Of a stretch of 5,223 nt of DNA, positions 1-5,223 are shown piece by piece. Position numbers and translations under genes: made by a program. Location of the stretch: the NCBI GenBank assembly GCA_015662325.1, contig DQUJ01000063.1, forward strand, positions 1 to 5,223. Direction: 5' to 3'. The notes under the pieces were generated by a model that had not been told where the DNA came from, did not search any database, and was given only the letters and a program-made list of their open reading frames with translations. Within the stretch, counting starts at the first letter, position 1, and each line of letters opens with the position of its first letter. The stretch is from Leucothrix mucor. GTDB taxonomy: Bacteria > Pseudomonadota > Gammaproteobacteria > Thiotrichales > Thiotrichaceae.

Positions 1-21
1 ATCAGAATAAGTTGCATAAGT

Positions 22-46
22 ATTTCATAAATTGATTATGTGAAAT
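22..46. promoter_or_regulatory. Inverted repeat, candidate operator for the antitoxin
   Basis: ATTTCATAA (22-30) and TTATGTGAAAT (36-46) form an imperfect inverted repeat: six outer bases match exactly (ATTTCA / TGAAAT) and TAA/TTA pair inside after a two-base offset. It overlaps the predicted -35 element, where a repressor would block polymerase. Xre-type antitoxins of this class commonly bind their own promoter, often with the toxin, so autoregulation is a reasonable inference. No binding can be shown from sequence. Confidence 0.35.
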
Positions 47-60
47 AAATATGGAATAAT
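32..60 (+). promoter_or_regulatory. Putative sigma70 promoter of the xre-res toxin-antitoxin operon
   Basis: A -35-like hexamer TTGATT (32-37, 4 of 6 to consensus) lies 17 bases from a -10-like hexamer AATAAT (55-60, 5 of 6). This would place the transcription start near 66-68, about 27 bases before the antitoxin start codon. The spacing is ideal and there is no competing gene in the leader. The region is so AT-rich that chance matches are likely, so this is a prediction. A weaker alternative uses TTGCAT (12-17) with GATTAT (34-39). Confidence 0.5.
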
Positions 61-83
61 TCGATGTGTCTTTAATGGTTTTT

Positions 84-89
84 AGGGGG
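84..89 (+). promoter_or_regulatory. Ribosome binding site of the antitoxin gene
   Basis: AGGGGG sits 4 bases before the ATG at 94. It is a close match to the Shine-Dalgarno consensus and supports this start. It contrasts with the toxin gene downstream, which has no visible Shine-Dalgarno sequence. Confidence 0.6.
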
Positions 90-93
90 CATC

Positions 94-432
94 ATGAGTA
101 CAGCAGTAGCTAACGTCATTGATCAGATAAATCAATCTAGCACTTTAAAAGGTGTTGATTTAGCTAATATAACCTCCGTATCTACAGCGACTGTCTCGCG
201 CTGGAAAAAGGGTAAGGCTACTCCCGACACGGATACACAGCTAATTTTATCGGATTTAAGGTATGTCGTAGACACCTTGGCAGAATATTATTCACCTGAT
301 GAAATTCGCTTGTGGCTGTATGCTAATAATCACCTTCTTGATGGGCAAAAAGCAATTGACTTAATTCATAATCAAAAAACAGATCAAGTTCTGGATGCAA
401 TCGAACGCTTAGCATCACATTCTTATTTGTGA
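94..432 (+). CDS. Xre/MbcA/ParS-family antitoxin of a RES-Xre toxin-antitoxin pair
   Basis: A 112-residue protein, complete, with start supported by AGGGGG 4 bases upstream. Residues about 17-44 look like a Cro/Xre-type helix-turn-helix: a recognition-helix stretch STATVSRWKKGKATP (30-44), with S35, R36 and W37 at the expected DNA-contact positions. Residues about 56-112 fit the C-terminal DUF2384 / antitoxin toxin-binding domain, with amphipathic helices, W74, the N78-N79 pair, a turn at L82-D83-G84 and a final helix ending SHSYL. In this family the C-terminal domain covers the active site of the RES toxin, and the DNA-binding domain represses the operon. The RES gene 26 bases downstream on the same strand strongly supports the assignment. 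It is at the short end for the family, but nothing appears missing. The family call rests on motif layout and neighbour, not on an alignment. Confidence 0.85.
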   Translation: MSTAVANVIDQINQSSTLKGVDLANITSVSTATVSRWKKGKATPDTDTQLILSDLRYVVDTLAEYYSPDEIRLWLYANNHLLDGQKAIDLIHNQKTDQVLDAIERLASHSYL

Positions 433-458
433 AGCTATTAGTAGTTAAAATTAATTAA

Positions 459-983
459 ATGATGTCCCATGATCATGAAATATTGGATGTTTTGGGTCAG
501 CTTGACTCTATTGAGTATTCAGGGGAGCTTTGGCGAACTACTTGGTTAAAACGTGATCCGTTGCTCGGCGGAATAGGTGGAGGACGTTGGAGCCCGAGTA
601 AAAAATCTGAAACCTTGTATACCAGTTTAGAAGAAAACACATCAATTGCTGAATTACATTATCATCTATCGCAAGCACCTGTTCGATCTTCGTGTGCGGT
701 ACTAATTTGCCAATTATCTACGGAAAAATTAAATTTATTAGACTTGAGGTCGTCTGAAGTTTGGGCAGATTTACAGATAGAACATAAATCAAAAAAAGAA
801 CAAGTTGTTCATTCACAAAAAATAGGAGCAGCGGTTCATTTTTTGGAATATCAAGGTATGATTGTTCCTAGTTATCGTTCCGAAGGTAATAATTGTGTGA
901 TCTTTACAGAATTGACACAGCTTGATCAAATTACAGTAGAATCTAAGGCAGAAATTAATTGGCCAGCTTGGATAAAAAAGTGA
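459..983 (+). CDS. RES-domain toxin (predicted NAD+-consuming)
   Basis: A 174-residue cytoplasmic protein with no signal peptide or membrane segment. It carries the hallmarks of the RES fold, an ADP-ribosyltransferase-like family named for conserved Arg, Glu and Ser: LWR (R26), the glycine-rich GGGRWSP (R43), LYTSLEE (Y54), the helix with AEL (E65), IVPSYR (S138) and GNN (144-145). Characterised relatives (MbcT of Mycobacterium tuberculosis, the Pseudomonas putida RES toxin, ParT) degrade NAD+ or modify a metabolic enzyme, and are held inactive by a partner Xre/DUF2384 antitoxin, which is encoded directly upstream here. NAD+ degradation is inferred from the family. An in-frame TAA at 456-458 precedes the ATG, so translation must start at 459 or at the adjacent ATG at 462. 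No Shine-Dalgarno sequence is visible. All key residues are present, so the toxin looks intact. Confidence 0.88.
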   Translation: MMSHDHEILDVLGQLDSIEYSGELWRTTWLKRDPLLGGIGGGRWSPSKKSETLYTSLEENTSIAELHYHLSQAPVRSSCAVLICQLSTEKLNLLDLRSSEVWADLQIEHKSKKEQVVHSQKIGAAVHFLEYQGMIVPSYRSEGNNCVIFTELTQLDQITVESKAEINWPAWIKK

Positions 984-1065
984 AAGGCTTTGAAATAGAA
1001 ATCTTTACACGAGAGATATGACGGATTAAAAATGCTTAGATTCTCCCTGATTTCCTTAAAAAATC

Positions 1066-1101
1066 GGTCAATAGCTCTGCTATGAATGACCCCTCGTTTT
1101 T
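1066..1101 (+). terminator. Putative intrinsic terminator at the centre of the palindrome, possibly bidirectional
   Basis: GGTCA (1066-1070) pairs with TGACC (1087-1091), and ATAGC (1071-1075) with GCTAT (1079-1083), leaving a TCT loop and a 3-base GAA bulge. On the + strand the stem is followed after five bases by TTTTT (1097-1101). On the - strand, the same stem is followed after two bases by a run of six T (complement of 1058-1063). It would end toxin-antitoxin transcription about 110 bases after the toxin stop. The bulge and the offset T-run make it weaker than a textbook terminator. Confidence 0.45.
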
Positions 1102-1129
1102 AAGAAAAACAGGAAAAATCACACTATTT

Positions 1130-1149
1130 TTACTCTCGCCTTACTCTCG
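1130..1149 (+). repeat. Short tandem direct repeat TTACTCTCG in the right arm of the palindrome
   Basis: TTACTCTCG occurs at 1130-1138 and again at 1141-1149, separated by CC (period 11, about one helical turn). The left arm has only one corresponding CGAGAG copy, so the unit is duplicated on one side only. It may be a degenerate subterminal repeat of the element or a replication slip. Confidence 0.5.
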
Positions 1150-1163
1150 TGCAAAGGCCTCAA

Positions 1164-1169
1164 AATAAT
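1164..1169 (+). promoter_or_regulatory. Possible -10 element for recB at the edge of the palindrome
   Basis: AATAAT (1164-1169) matches the -10 consensus at 5 of 6 positions and lies just outside the right end of the palindrome, 40 bases before the recB start. A -35 element would fall inside the right terminal arm (around 1140-1146), but the match there is poor (2-3 of 6). If used, recB would be driven by a promoter partly supplied by the element. A recB promoter is expected somewhere in 1100-1208 given the terminator-like hairpin upstream; this is the best candidate I see, and it is weak. Confidence 0.25.
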
Positions 1170-1208
1170 TTAAACGAAAAAGCATAAATTAATGATAGCC
1201 TATATCCA

Positions 1209-4200
1209 ATGCAAACCCTAAACCCCTACACAGTCCCTTTAGAATCCATCAATCTGATTGAAGCCAGTGCGGGTACGGGTAAATCGTGGACGGTAACGCT
1301 ACTATATCTACGTCTGATTTTAGAAAAAGGCTTAACAGTAGATCAGATTTTAGTGGTGACATTCACCGATGCAGCAACCAAAGAATTGCGTGACGCAGTG
1401 CGTGAACGCCTAGTTGAAGCCTTGGATTATTTTCAAGCGAAACAGTCTGGGCAAACCTTACCATCGTCAAAACAAGAATACGCAGAACTGTATAAACAAA
1501 ACAAACATGGTACAGATAAAGAGGCAATCCAACATTTAAACCTTGCCAAACTCAGCTTAGATGAAGCGGCGATTCTCACCATTCATAGTTTTTGTCAACG
1601 TGTGTTAAATGAAAATGCGTTTGAAGCAGGTCTGCCGTTTGAAAGCGAGTTGATGGATGATGATTATGATCTGATGTTAAAACTTACAGACGATTATTGG
1701 CGACGTAAGTTTCAACATGCGCCACAGGCTTTATTGTTTAAGCTAAATCAAAAAAGTATTACGCCAGATTCTTTGTTAAATGATATTCGTGGTGCGGTAG
1801 GTAAACCGTATTTAGAGATTTGTGGGCCAAATACCCAGCAGGAAGACGACCAAAAATGGAAAGAGCTGGATGAGTATTTTCAGCAAGCGATAGACGCATG
1901 GACGGATAGTCGAGATGATTTAATTACGATGCTGTCTGATCCTGATAGAGAAGATGAATATCTTAAATATATAAGGGATCATCGTGATGAAATTTTTGCA
2001 GAATTAGATTGCTTGTCTTGCGCTAAACAATTGCCCGTTCTGTTGGATATGACAAAAATGTCATGGATAGGAACAAAAGAAAAAACCTATAAAAAGTTTG
2101 AATCAATTAATCCTCCCTTTTGTAAGAAATGGCAATGCTTCCTCGATTTATGGAAAGAGCTAAATGAAAGCTCGGATGACTTTCTTAATCAAATTCGTAT
2201 TGATTTACTGCAGCATTTACAACAAGAACTCCCTAAAGAAAAGCAACGTTTTGGGGTTTTATCCTTTGATGATTTATTACTGCAATTACAGCAAGCCTTA
2301 CAAACGAATGAAGACCAAGGGAAAAGTCTTGCAGAAGACATTCGTAATAAATACAAAGCCGCGTTGATTGATGAATTTCAAGATACTGATCCGATTCAAT
2401 ATGATATTTTTAGTCGTATTTATAAAAACACAAATGACAGCATTGATAGCGGATCTACCAATAACGCCAATAATAACACTGTCTTTTTAGTCGGTGATCC
2501 TAAACAGGCTATTTATAGCTTTCGTGGTGGCGATATTCATACCTATATTAAAGCTAAAAGCGATACGCTTGAAGACAATCGTTACACCTTGAATAAGAAT
2601 TGGCGATCTCATGCCAGCTTAATTTCGGCGTTTAACGCCTTGTACCAACTGCCTGAAAGCAACCCTTTTCAAGATGACGATATTAGCTACATCAACGTAG
2701 ACGCAGGGGATAGGATAACAGATGATTTACGCACGTCTAATGTCAATAATGAGATCAATAACAGCGCTTTACGCTTTTGGCAATACGATCAAACAGAAGA
2801 AAAACCCAGCCTAGATGATATTCGTAATGACATTGCAACTGCGGTTGCAGGCGATATTACACGCGTGCTGAACGTAAGTAATGAAGGTAATGCTAGCATT
2901 GGTGAAAAGCCCATTACAGGTGGTGATATTGCAGTGTTGGTGCGTTCTCATTATCACGGTGATTTGATTAAAGCGGCACTCAGCCAAAAAGGGGTTGCCA
3001 GTGTACAAAGCAGTAAAGACAGTATTTTTGAAACGCAACAAGCATCCGAAATAATACGATTACTCACCGCAATTATAGAACCCCAAAGAGAAGATGATGT
3101 ACGCCGTGCGTTGGTGACAGAACTGATGGGCAGAAACGCCGATGATTTAATCGCCTATGAAAAAGACGGTGCGGCATGGGAAGATATTTTACAGTCGATG
3201 TTTACATGGCATTATCAATGGAAGCAACAAGGCTTTTTGCCAATGATGCGTTCATTGATGAAAACAGAAAAGCTACATCAACATTTACTCGGCTTTGATG
3301 ATGGCGAACGGCGTTTAACGAATCTGTTGCATTTGTCAGAAATTATTCACCAGCAAAGTCGTCAACAATCGTTAAGCATGGAAGAAACGGTGCGTTGGCT
3401 AAAGCAACAGCAAGAAGGATTGAATAAAGGTATTGGTTCTACTCAAAAAGAATTACGTTTGGAAAGTGATGAAAACCTAGTAAAAATTGTCACCATTCAT
3501 AAATCAAAAGGTTTGGAATACCCGATTATTTATTGTCCTTTTGTGGGCTTGGGCGCTAAGGGTAAAGCGTTGGGTGCGGCGTATAGTTTTTACGATGATG
3601 AAAAGGCGTGTTTAGAAATCGGTTCTGCAGATGCGGATCAACATAAAGACTTAAAAAGAATTGAAGAAAAAGCAGAAGATACCCGTTTACTTTATGTGGC
3701 GCTGACGCGTGCAAAATACCAATGCACAGTAGTGAGTTTTGATGAACCTATTTTTAATAACCCCGATAGAACTGCATTAGGTTGGTTGATTAGTAATGGG
3801 CAGTTAGTCGAAGATAAAAAAGCATATTACGAAGCCTATAAAGCAAATCTAGAAAAACTAGCAGTAAACAGTCATGGCAATATCAGCGTGCAAGCAATGC
3901 CTGTTTTTGATGAGAATCTACGTTTAAAAAAACAACAATCAACTCAAAAACTATCTGCTAGGGCATTTACGGCTAAAATAAAATCACAAATACAAATTAC
4001 CAGTTTTAGTGGTTTAACGGCAGGTGCGCATGTGGAAACTGCGGATCATGACTCGCTTTCTACAACTGGACTTTTAACAACTGCACTATCGGCAACAGCA
4101 CAGTTAGAACCGAAAGCAGAGAATGAATTTCCACGCGGGCCAACCGCAGGTAATGCCTTGCATGAAATTTATGAAAATTTAGATTTTAAAAGCCCAGTAG

Positions 4201-4838
4201 GAGAACAGAAAAGCGTCATTAAGGATGCGTTGAATAAATGGGGGTTTGATAAAAAACACGAAGCATCCGCGCAAGTGTTGATAGAAGATTCTTTAGAAAC
4301 ATCCTTATTCGAAAGCTTCAGTTTAGATCAGCTAAGCTTAGATAAACGGCTTAATGAAATGGAGTTTTATCTGCCGCTAGAGCCTTTACAAATCGATGAT
4401 CTTAAACAGATTTTATTCAAACATTTGCCCGAAGACCAACAAGCAATGCGAGATGCGGTGGATACACTTTATTTTGATCAGGTTGAAGGCTACCTAAAAG
4501 GTTTTATCGACCTTATCTTTGAATATGATGGGCAATATTATGTGGCCGATTACAAGTCAAACTCATTGATGGGCTATGATCAAGAAAGCTTAAAATCGGC
4601 GATGGCAAGTTCGCATTATTATCTGCAATATTTATTATACAGCGTTGCGCTACACCGTTATTTACAAAAACGAATTCCTGATTATTCATGGCAAACGCAT
4701 GTTGGCGGTGTGACTTATTTGTTTATTCGCGGCATGTCGAAAAATACAGCCAAGCAAGGCGTTTATTTTGATAAGCCCAGTGCGGAATTGATTGAAGCAT
4801 TGGATAAATTGTTTGTGAGGTTGCCAGCCCATGTCTGA
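1209..4838 (+). CDS. recB: RecB, exodeoxyribonuclease V beta subunit (helicase-nuclease)
   Basis: A complete 1209-residue protein, slightly longer than the 1180 residues of E. coli RecB. RecB is the 3'-5' SF1A (UvrD-like) helicase and the sole nuclease of RecBCD, which unwinds and degrades double-strand ends and, after meeting Chi, loads RecA. Helicase motifs in order: Walker A ASAGTGKS (19-26), Ia VVTFTDAATKELR (about 49-61), TIHSFC (about 123-128), II IDEFQDTD (387-394), III VGDPKQAIYSFRGGD (428-442), IV NKNWRSH (462-468), V VTIHKSKGLEY (761-771), VI RLLYVALTRAK (826-836). The C-terminal nuclease domain has H985 (GNALHE), D1101 (GFIDL), D1114-Y-K1116 and Q1140-x3-Y1144. The D-to-D spacing of 13 and the following DYK match E. 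coli D1067/D1080/K1082. The start is set by the N-terminal TLNPYTVPLESINLIEASAGTGK, which begins at the family's usual distance from Walker A, although no clear Shine-Dalgarno precedes it. recD overlaps its 3' end. Confidence 0.97.
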   Translation: MQTLNPYTVPLESINLIEASAGTGKSWTVTLLYLRLILEKGLTVDQILVVTFTDAATKELRDAVRERLVEALDYFQAKQSGQTLPSSKQEYAELYKQNKHGTDKEAIQHLNLAKLSLDEAAILTIHSFCQRVLNENAFEAGLPFESELMDDDYDLMLKLTDDYWRRKFQHAPQALLFKLNQKSITPDSLLNDIRGAVGKPYLEICGPNTQQEDDQKWKELDEYFQQAIDAWTDSRDDLITMLSDPDREDEYLKYIRDHRDEIFAELDCLSCAKQLPVLLDMTKMSWIGTKEKTYKKFESINPPFCKKWQCFLDLWKELNESSDDFLNQIRIDLLQHLQQELPKEKQRFGVLSFDDLLLQLQQALQTNEDQGKSLAEDIRNKYKAALIDEFQDTDPIQYDIFSRIYKNTNDSIDSGSTNNANNNTVFLVGDPKQAIYSFRGGDIHTYIKAKSDTLEDNRYTLNKNWRSHASLISAFNALYQLPESNPFQDDDISYINVDAGDRITDDLRTSNVNNEINNSALRFWQYDQTEEKPSLDDIRNDIATAVAGDITRVLNVSNEGNASIGEKPITGGDIAVLVRSHYHGDLIKAALSQKGVASVQSSKDSIFETQQASEIIRLLTAIIEPQREDDVRRALVTELMGRNADDLIAYEKDGAAWEDILQSMFTWHYQWKQQGFLPMMRSLMKTEKLHQHLLGFDDGERRLTNLLHLSEIIHQQSRQQSLSMEETVRWLKQQQEGLNKGIGSTQKELRLESDENLVKIVTIHKSKGLEYPIIYCPFVGLGAKGKALGAAYSFYDDEKACLEIGSADADQHKDLKRIEEKAEDTRLLYVALTRAKYQCTVVSFDEPIFNNPDRTALGWLISNGQLVEDKKAYYEAYKANLEKLAVNSHGNISVQAMPVFDENLRLKKQQSTQKLSARAFTAKIKSQIQITSFSGLTAGAHVETADHDSLSTTGLLTTALSATAQLEPKAENEFPRGPTAGNALHEIYENLDFKSPVGEQKSVIKDALNKWGFDKKHEASAQVLIEDSLETSLFESFSLDQLSLDKRLNEMEFYLPLEPLQIDDLKQILFKHLPEDQQAMRDAVDTLYFDQVEGYLKGFIDLIFEYDGQYYVADYKSNSLMGYDQESLKSAMASSHYYLQYLLYSVALHRYLQKRIPDYSWQTHVGGVTYLFIRGMSKNTAKQGVYFDKPSAELIEALDKLFVRLPAHV
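2427..2480 (+). other. Asn/Ser-rich insertion in RecB between helicase motifs II and III
   Basis: Residues about 407-424 of RecB are a low-complexity stretch with N at 407, 409, 418, 419 and 421-423, S at 411, 414 and 416, and little hydrophobic content. It lies between the helix after motif II (DIFSRIYK) and the beta-strand of motif III (TVFLVGDPKQ). From memory, E. coli RecB has only a short turn here, so this looks like an extended surface loop of roughly a dozen residues. The frame is kept and the flanking motifs are intact, so function is probably unaffected. Confidence 0.5.
4815..4820 (+). promoter_or_regulatory. Possible ribosome binding site of recD inside recB
   Basis: GTGAGG (4815-4820) ends 10 bases before the recD ATG, longer than the ideal 5-8. 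Because recD begins before recB ends, translational coupling to recB is likely to assist initiation. Confidence 0.35.
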
Positions 4839-5223
4839 ACAACTTTCTATGTTTGATTCGCTATCTGATCCGAATGAGCCAATCATCACGCCAATCCCAG
4901 AAGTAATTTACGAGCCGTTAGATAAACAACTCGCGCAGTTGATGGTTCAATTAAATGGCGAGAAGAACCCAGTTTTGAAAAACTGTGTGTTAGAAATCAG
5001 CAAACATACCCGCGAAGGGCAGATTGCAATTAATTGTTCGCTAGATCAACAAACAGCGTTATTGAAAACAAAAGTAGTGGGCGAGGCAGGCGAATATAAA
5101 CCATTGATTTTAGACGCGGGTTATTTGTATTTGAATCGTTATTTTACCTATCAACAACATTTAGCAGGTCAAATAAAGTCGCGTTTATTAAGCGTTGAAA
5201 CAATAAAACAAAAACAACAAAAA
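4831..5223 (+). CDS. recD: RecD, exodeoxyribonuclease V alpha subunit, N-terminal part (cut by window end)
   Basis: An open frame begins at ATG 4831 and continues without a stop for 131 codons to the window edge. It overlaps the last 8 bases of recB (ATGTCTGA), the tight arrangement usual for recB-recD. The visible protein starts MSEQLSMFDSLS and reaches KPLILDAGYLYLNRYFTYQQ (90-109), which resembles the RecD N-terminal domain signature, a 'LVLD..-LYL-RY--YE' pattern just before the helicase core. The end is rich in Lys and Gln (KQKQQK). RecD is the fast 5'-3' SF1B helicase of RecBCD, and its N-terminal domain contacts RecC. The Walker A motif (GGPGTGKT in the family) would lie beyond the window, so integrity of the helicase cannot be judged. 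The assignment rests on position, overlap and the N-terminal pattern. Confidence 0.9.
   Translation, partial: MSEQLSMFDSLSDPNEPIITPIPEVIYEPLDKQLAQLMVQLNGEKNPVLKNCVLEISKHTREGQIAINCSLDQQTALLKTKVVGEAGEYKPLILDAGYLYLNRYFTYQQHLAGQIKSRLLSVETIKQKQQK

Larger units (their letters stand above)
998..1161. repeat. Long imperfect palindrome, MITE-like non-coding element
   Basis: The intergenic region folds onto itself almost end to end. Outer arms 1003-1015 and 1144-1156 pair at 12 of 13 positions (CTTTACACGAGAG against CTTTGCACGAGAG). Next, 1027-1033 pairs with 1126-1132 at 7 of 7, and 1039-1062 with 1097-1120 at 20 of 24. The centre is a hairpin (1066-1091). The termini can be extended with weaker matching to 998 and 1161, giving a right end of GAGGCCTTTGCACGAGAG read inward. 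No ORF fits inside. The size (about 160 bp), matching ends and lack of coding are typical of miniature inverted-repeat elements. I could not find a clean target-site duplication in the AT-rich flanks, nor assign a parent insertion-sequence family. Confidence 0.65.

Noticed and set aside
1..33. Possible tail of an upstream gene at the left edge
   Set aside because: All three forward frames hit a stop within the first 33 bases, and the stretch is too short and AT-rich to support any coding call. It is treated as leader DNA.
992..1167. Target-site duplication AAATA flanking the palindrome (993-997 and 1163-1167)
   Set aside because: The right copy is offset by one base from the element's end, and such A/T strings are common by chance in these flanks, so it is not reliable evidence of transposition.
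984..1208. Small protein or CRISPR-like array in the gap before recB
   Set aside because: There is no sustained ORF, and the repeats are inverted rather than regularly spaced direct units, so the palindromic element explains the region better.
2164..2367. Open frame of 67 codons on the + strand inside recB
   Set aside because: It lies wholly within recB in another frame, has no binding site or recognisable domain, and its composition is that of a shifted frame.
2811..3041. Open frame of 76 codons on the - strand inside recB
   Set aside because: It is antisense to the RecB helicase core, and its translation looks like the shadow of a conserved gene. No promoter or family signature was seen.
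4686..4889. Open frame of 67 codons on the - strand across the recB-recD junction
   Set aside because: It is antisense to two well-supported genes and carries no recognisable motif.

Overview
The window is AT-rich bacterial DNA holding two functional blocks on the + strand. The first is a complete Xre-family antitoxin / RES-domain toxin pair. The second is the start of a recBD operon, with a complete recB and the first 131 codons of recD. The RecB and RecD sequences, their order and their overlapping junction point to a gammaproteobacterium or close relative with moderate to low GC. I cannot name the genus from the sequence alone.

Layout. Positions 1-93 are a very AT-rich leader with a good sigma70-like promoter and an inverted repeat that could be an operator. 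Positions 94-432 encode the antitoxin (HTH plus a C-terminal DUF2384/MbcA-ParS-like toxin-binding region). Positions 459-983 encode the RES toxin, 26 bases later. Positions 984-1208 are non-coding and are dominated by a long imperfect palindrome (about 998-1161). It has a MITE-like architecture, and its core hairpin resembles a two-way intrinsic terminator. Positions 1209-4838 encode RecB with all helicase and nuclease motifs in place. Positions 4831-5223 encode the N-terminal part of RecD, which overlaps the end of recB by 8 bases and runs off the window.

How the parts work together. RecB and RecD, with RecC (not in this window), form the exodeoxyribonuclease V that repairs double-strand breaks and degrades foreign linear DNA. 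The toxin-antitoxin pair is a self-contained module. By family knowledge the RES toxin consumes NAD+ and the Xre protein neutralises it and represses the operon. The palindrome separates the two blocks, probably insulating their transcription. recC is not directly upstream of recB here, although recC-recB-recD is a common order in gammaproteobacteria. The module plus palindrome therefore look like an accessory insertion next to a core repair operon. Whether the toxin module is functionally tied to RecBCD (guard-type phage defence) is speculation.
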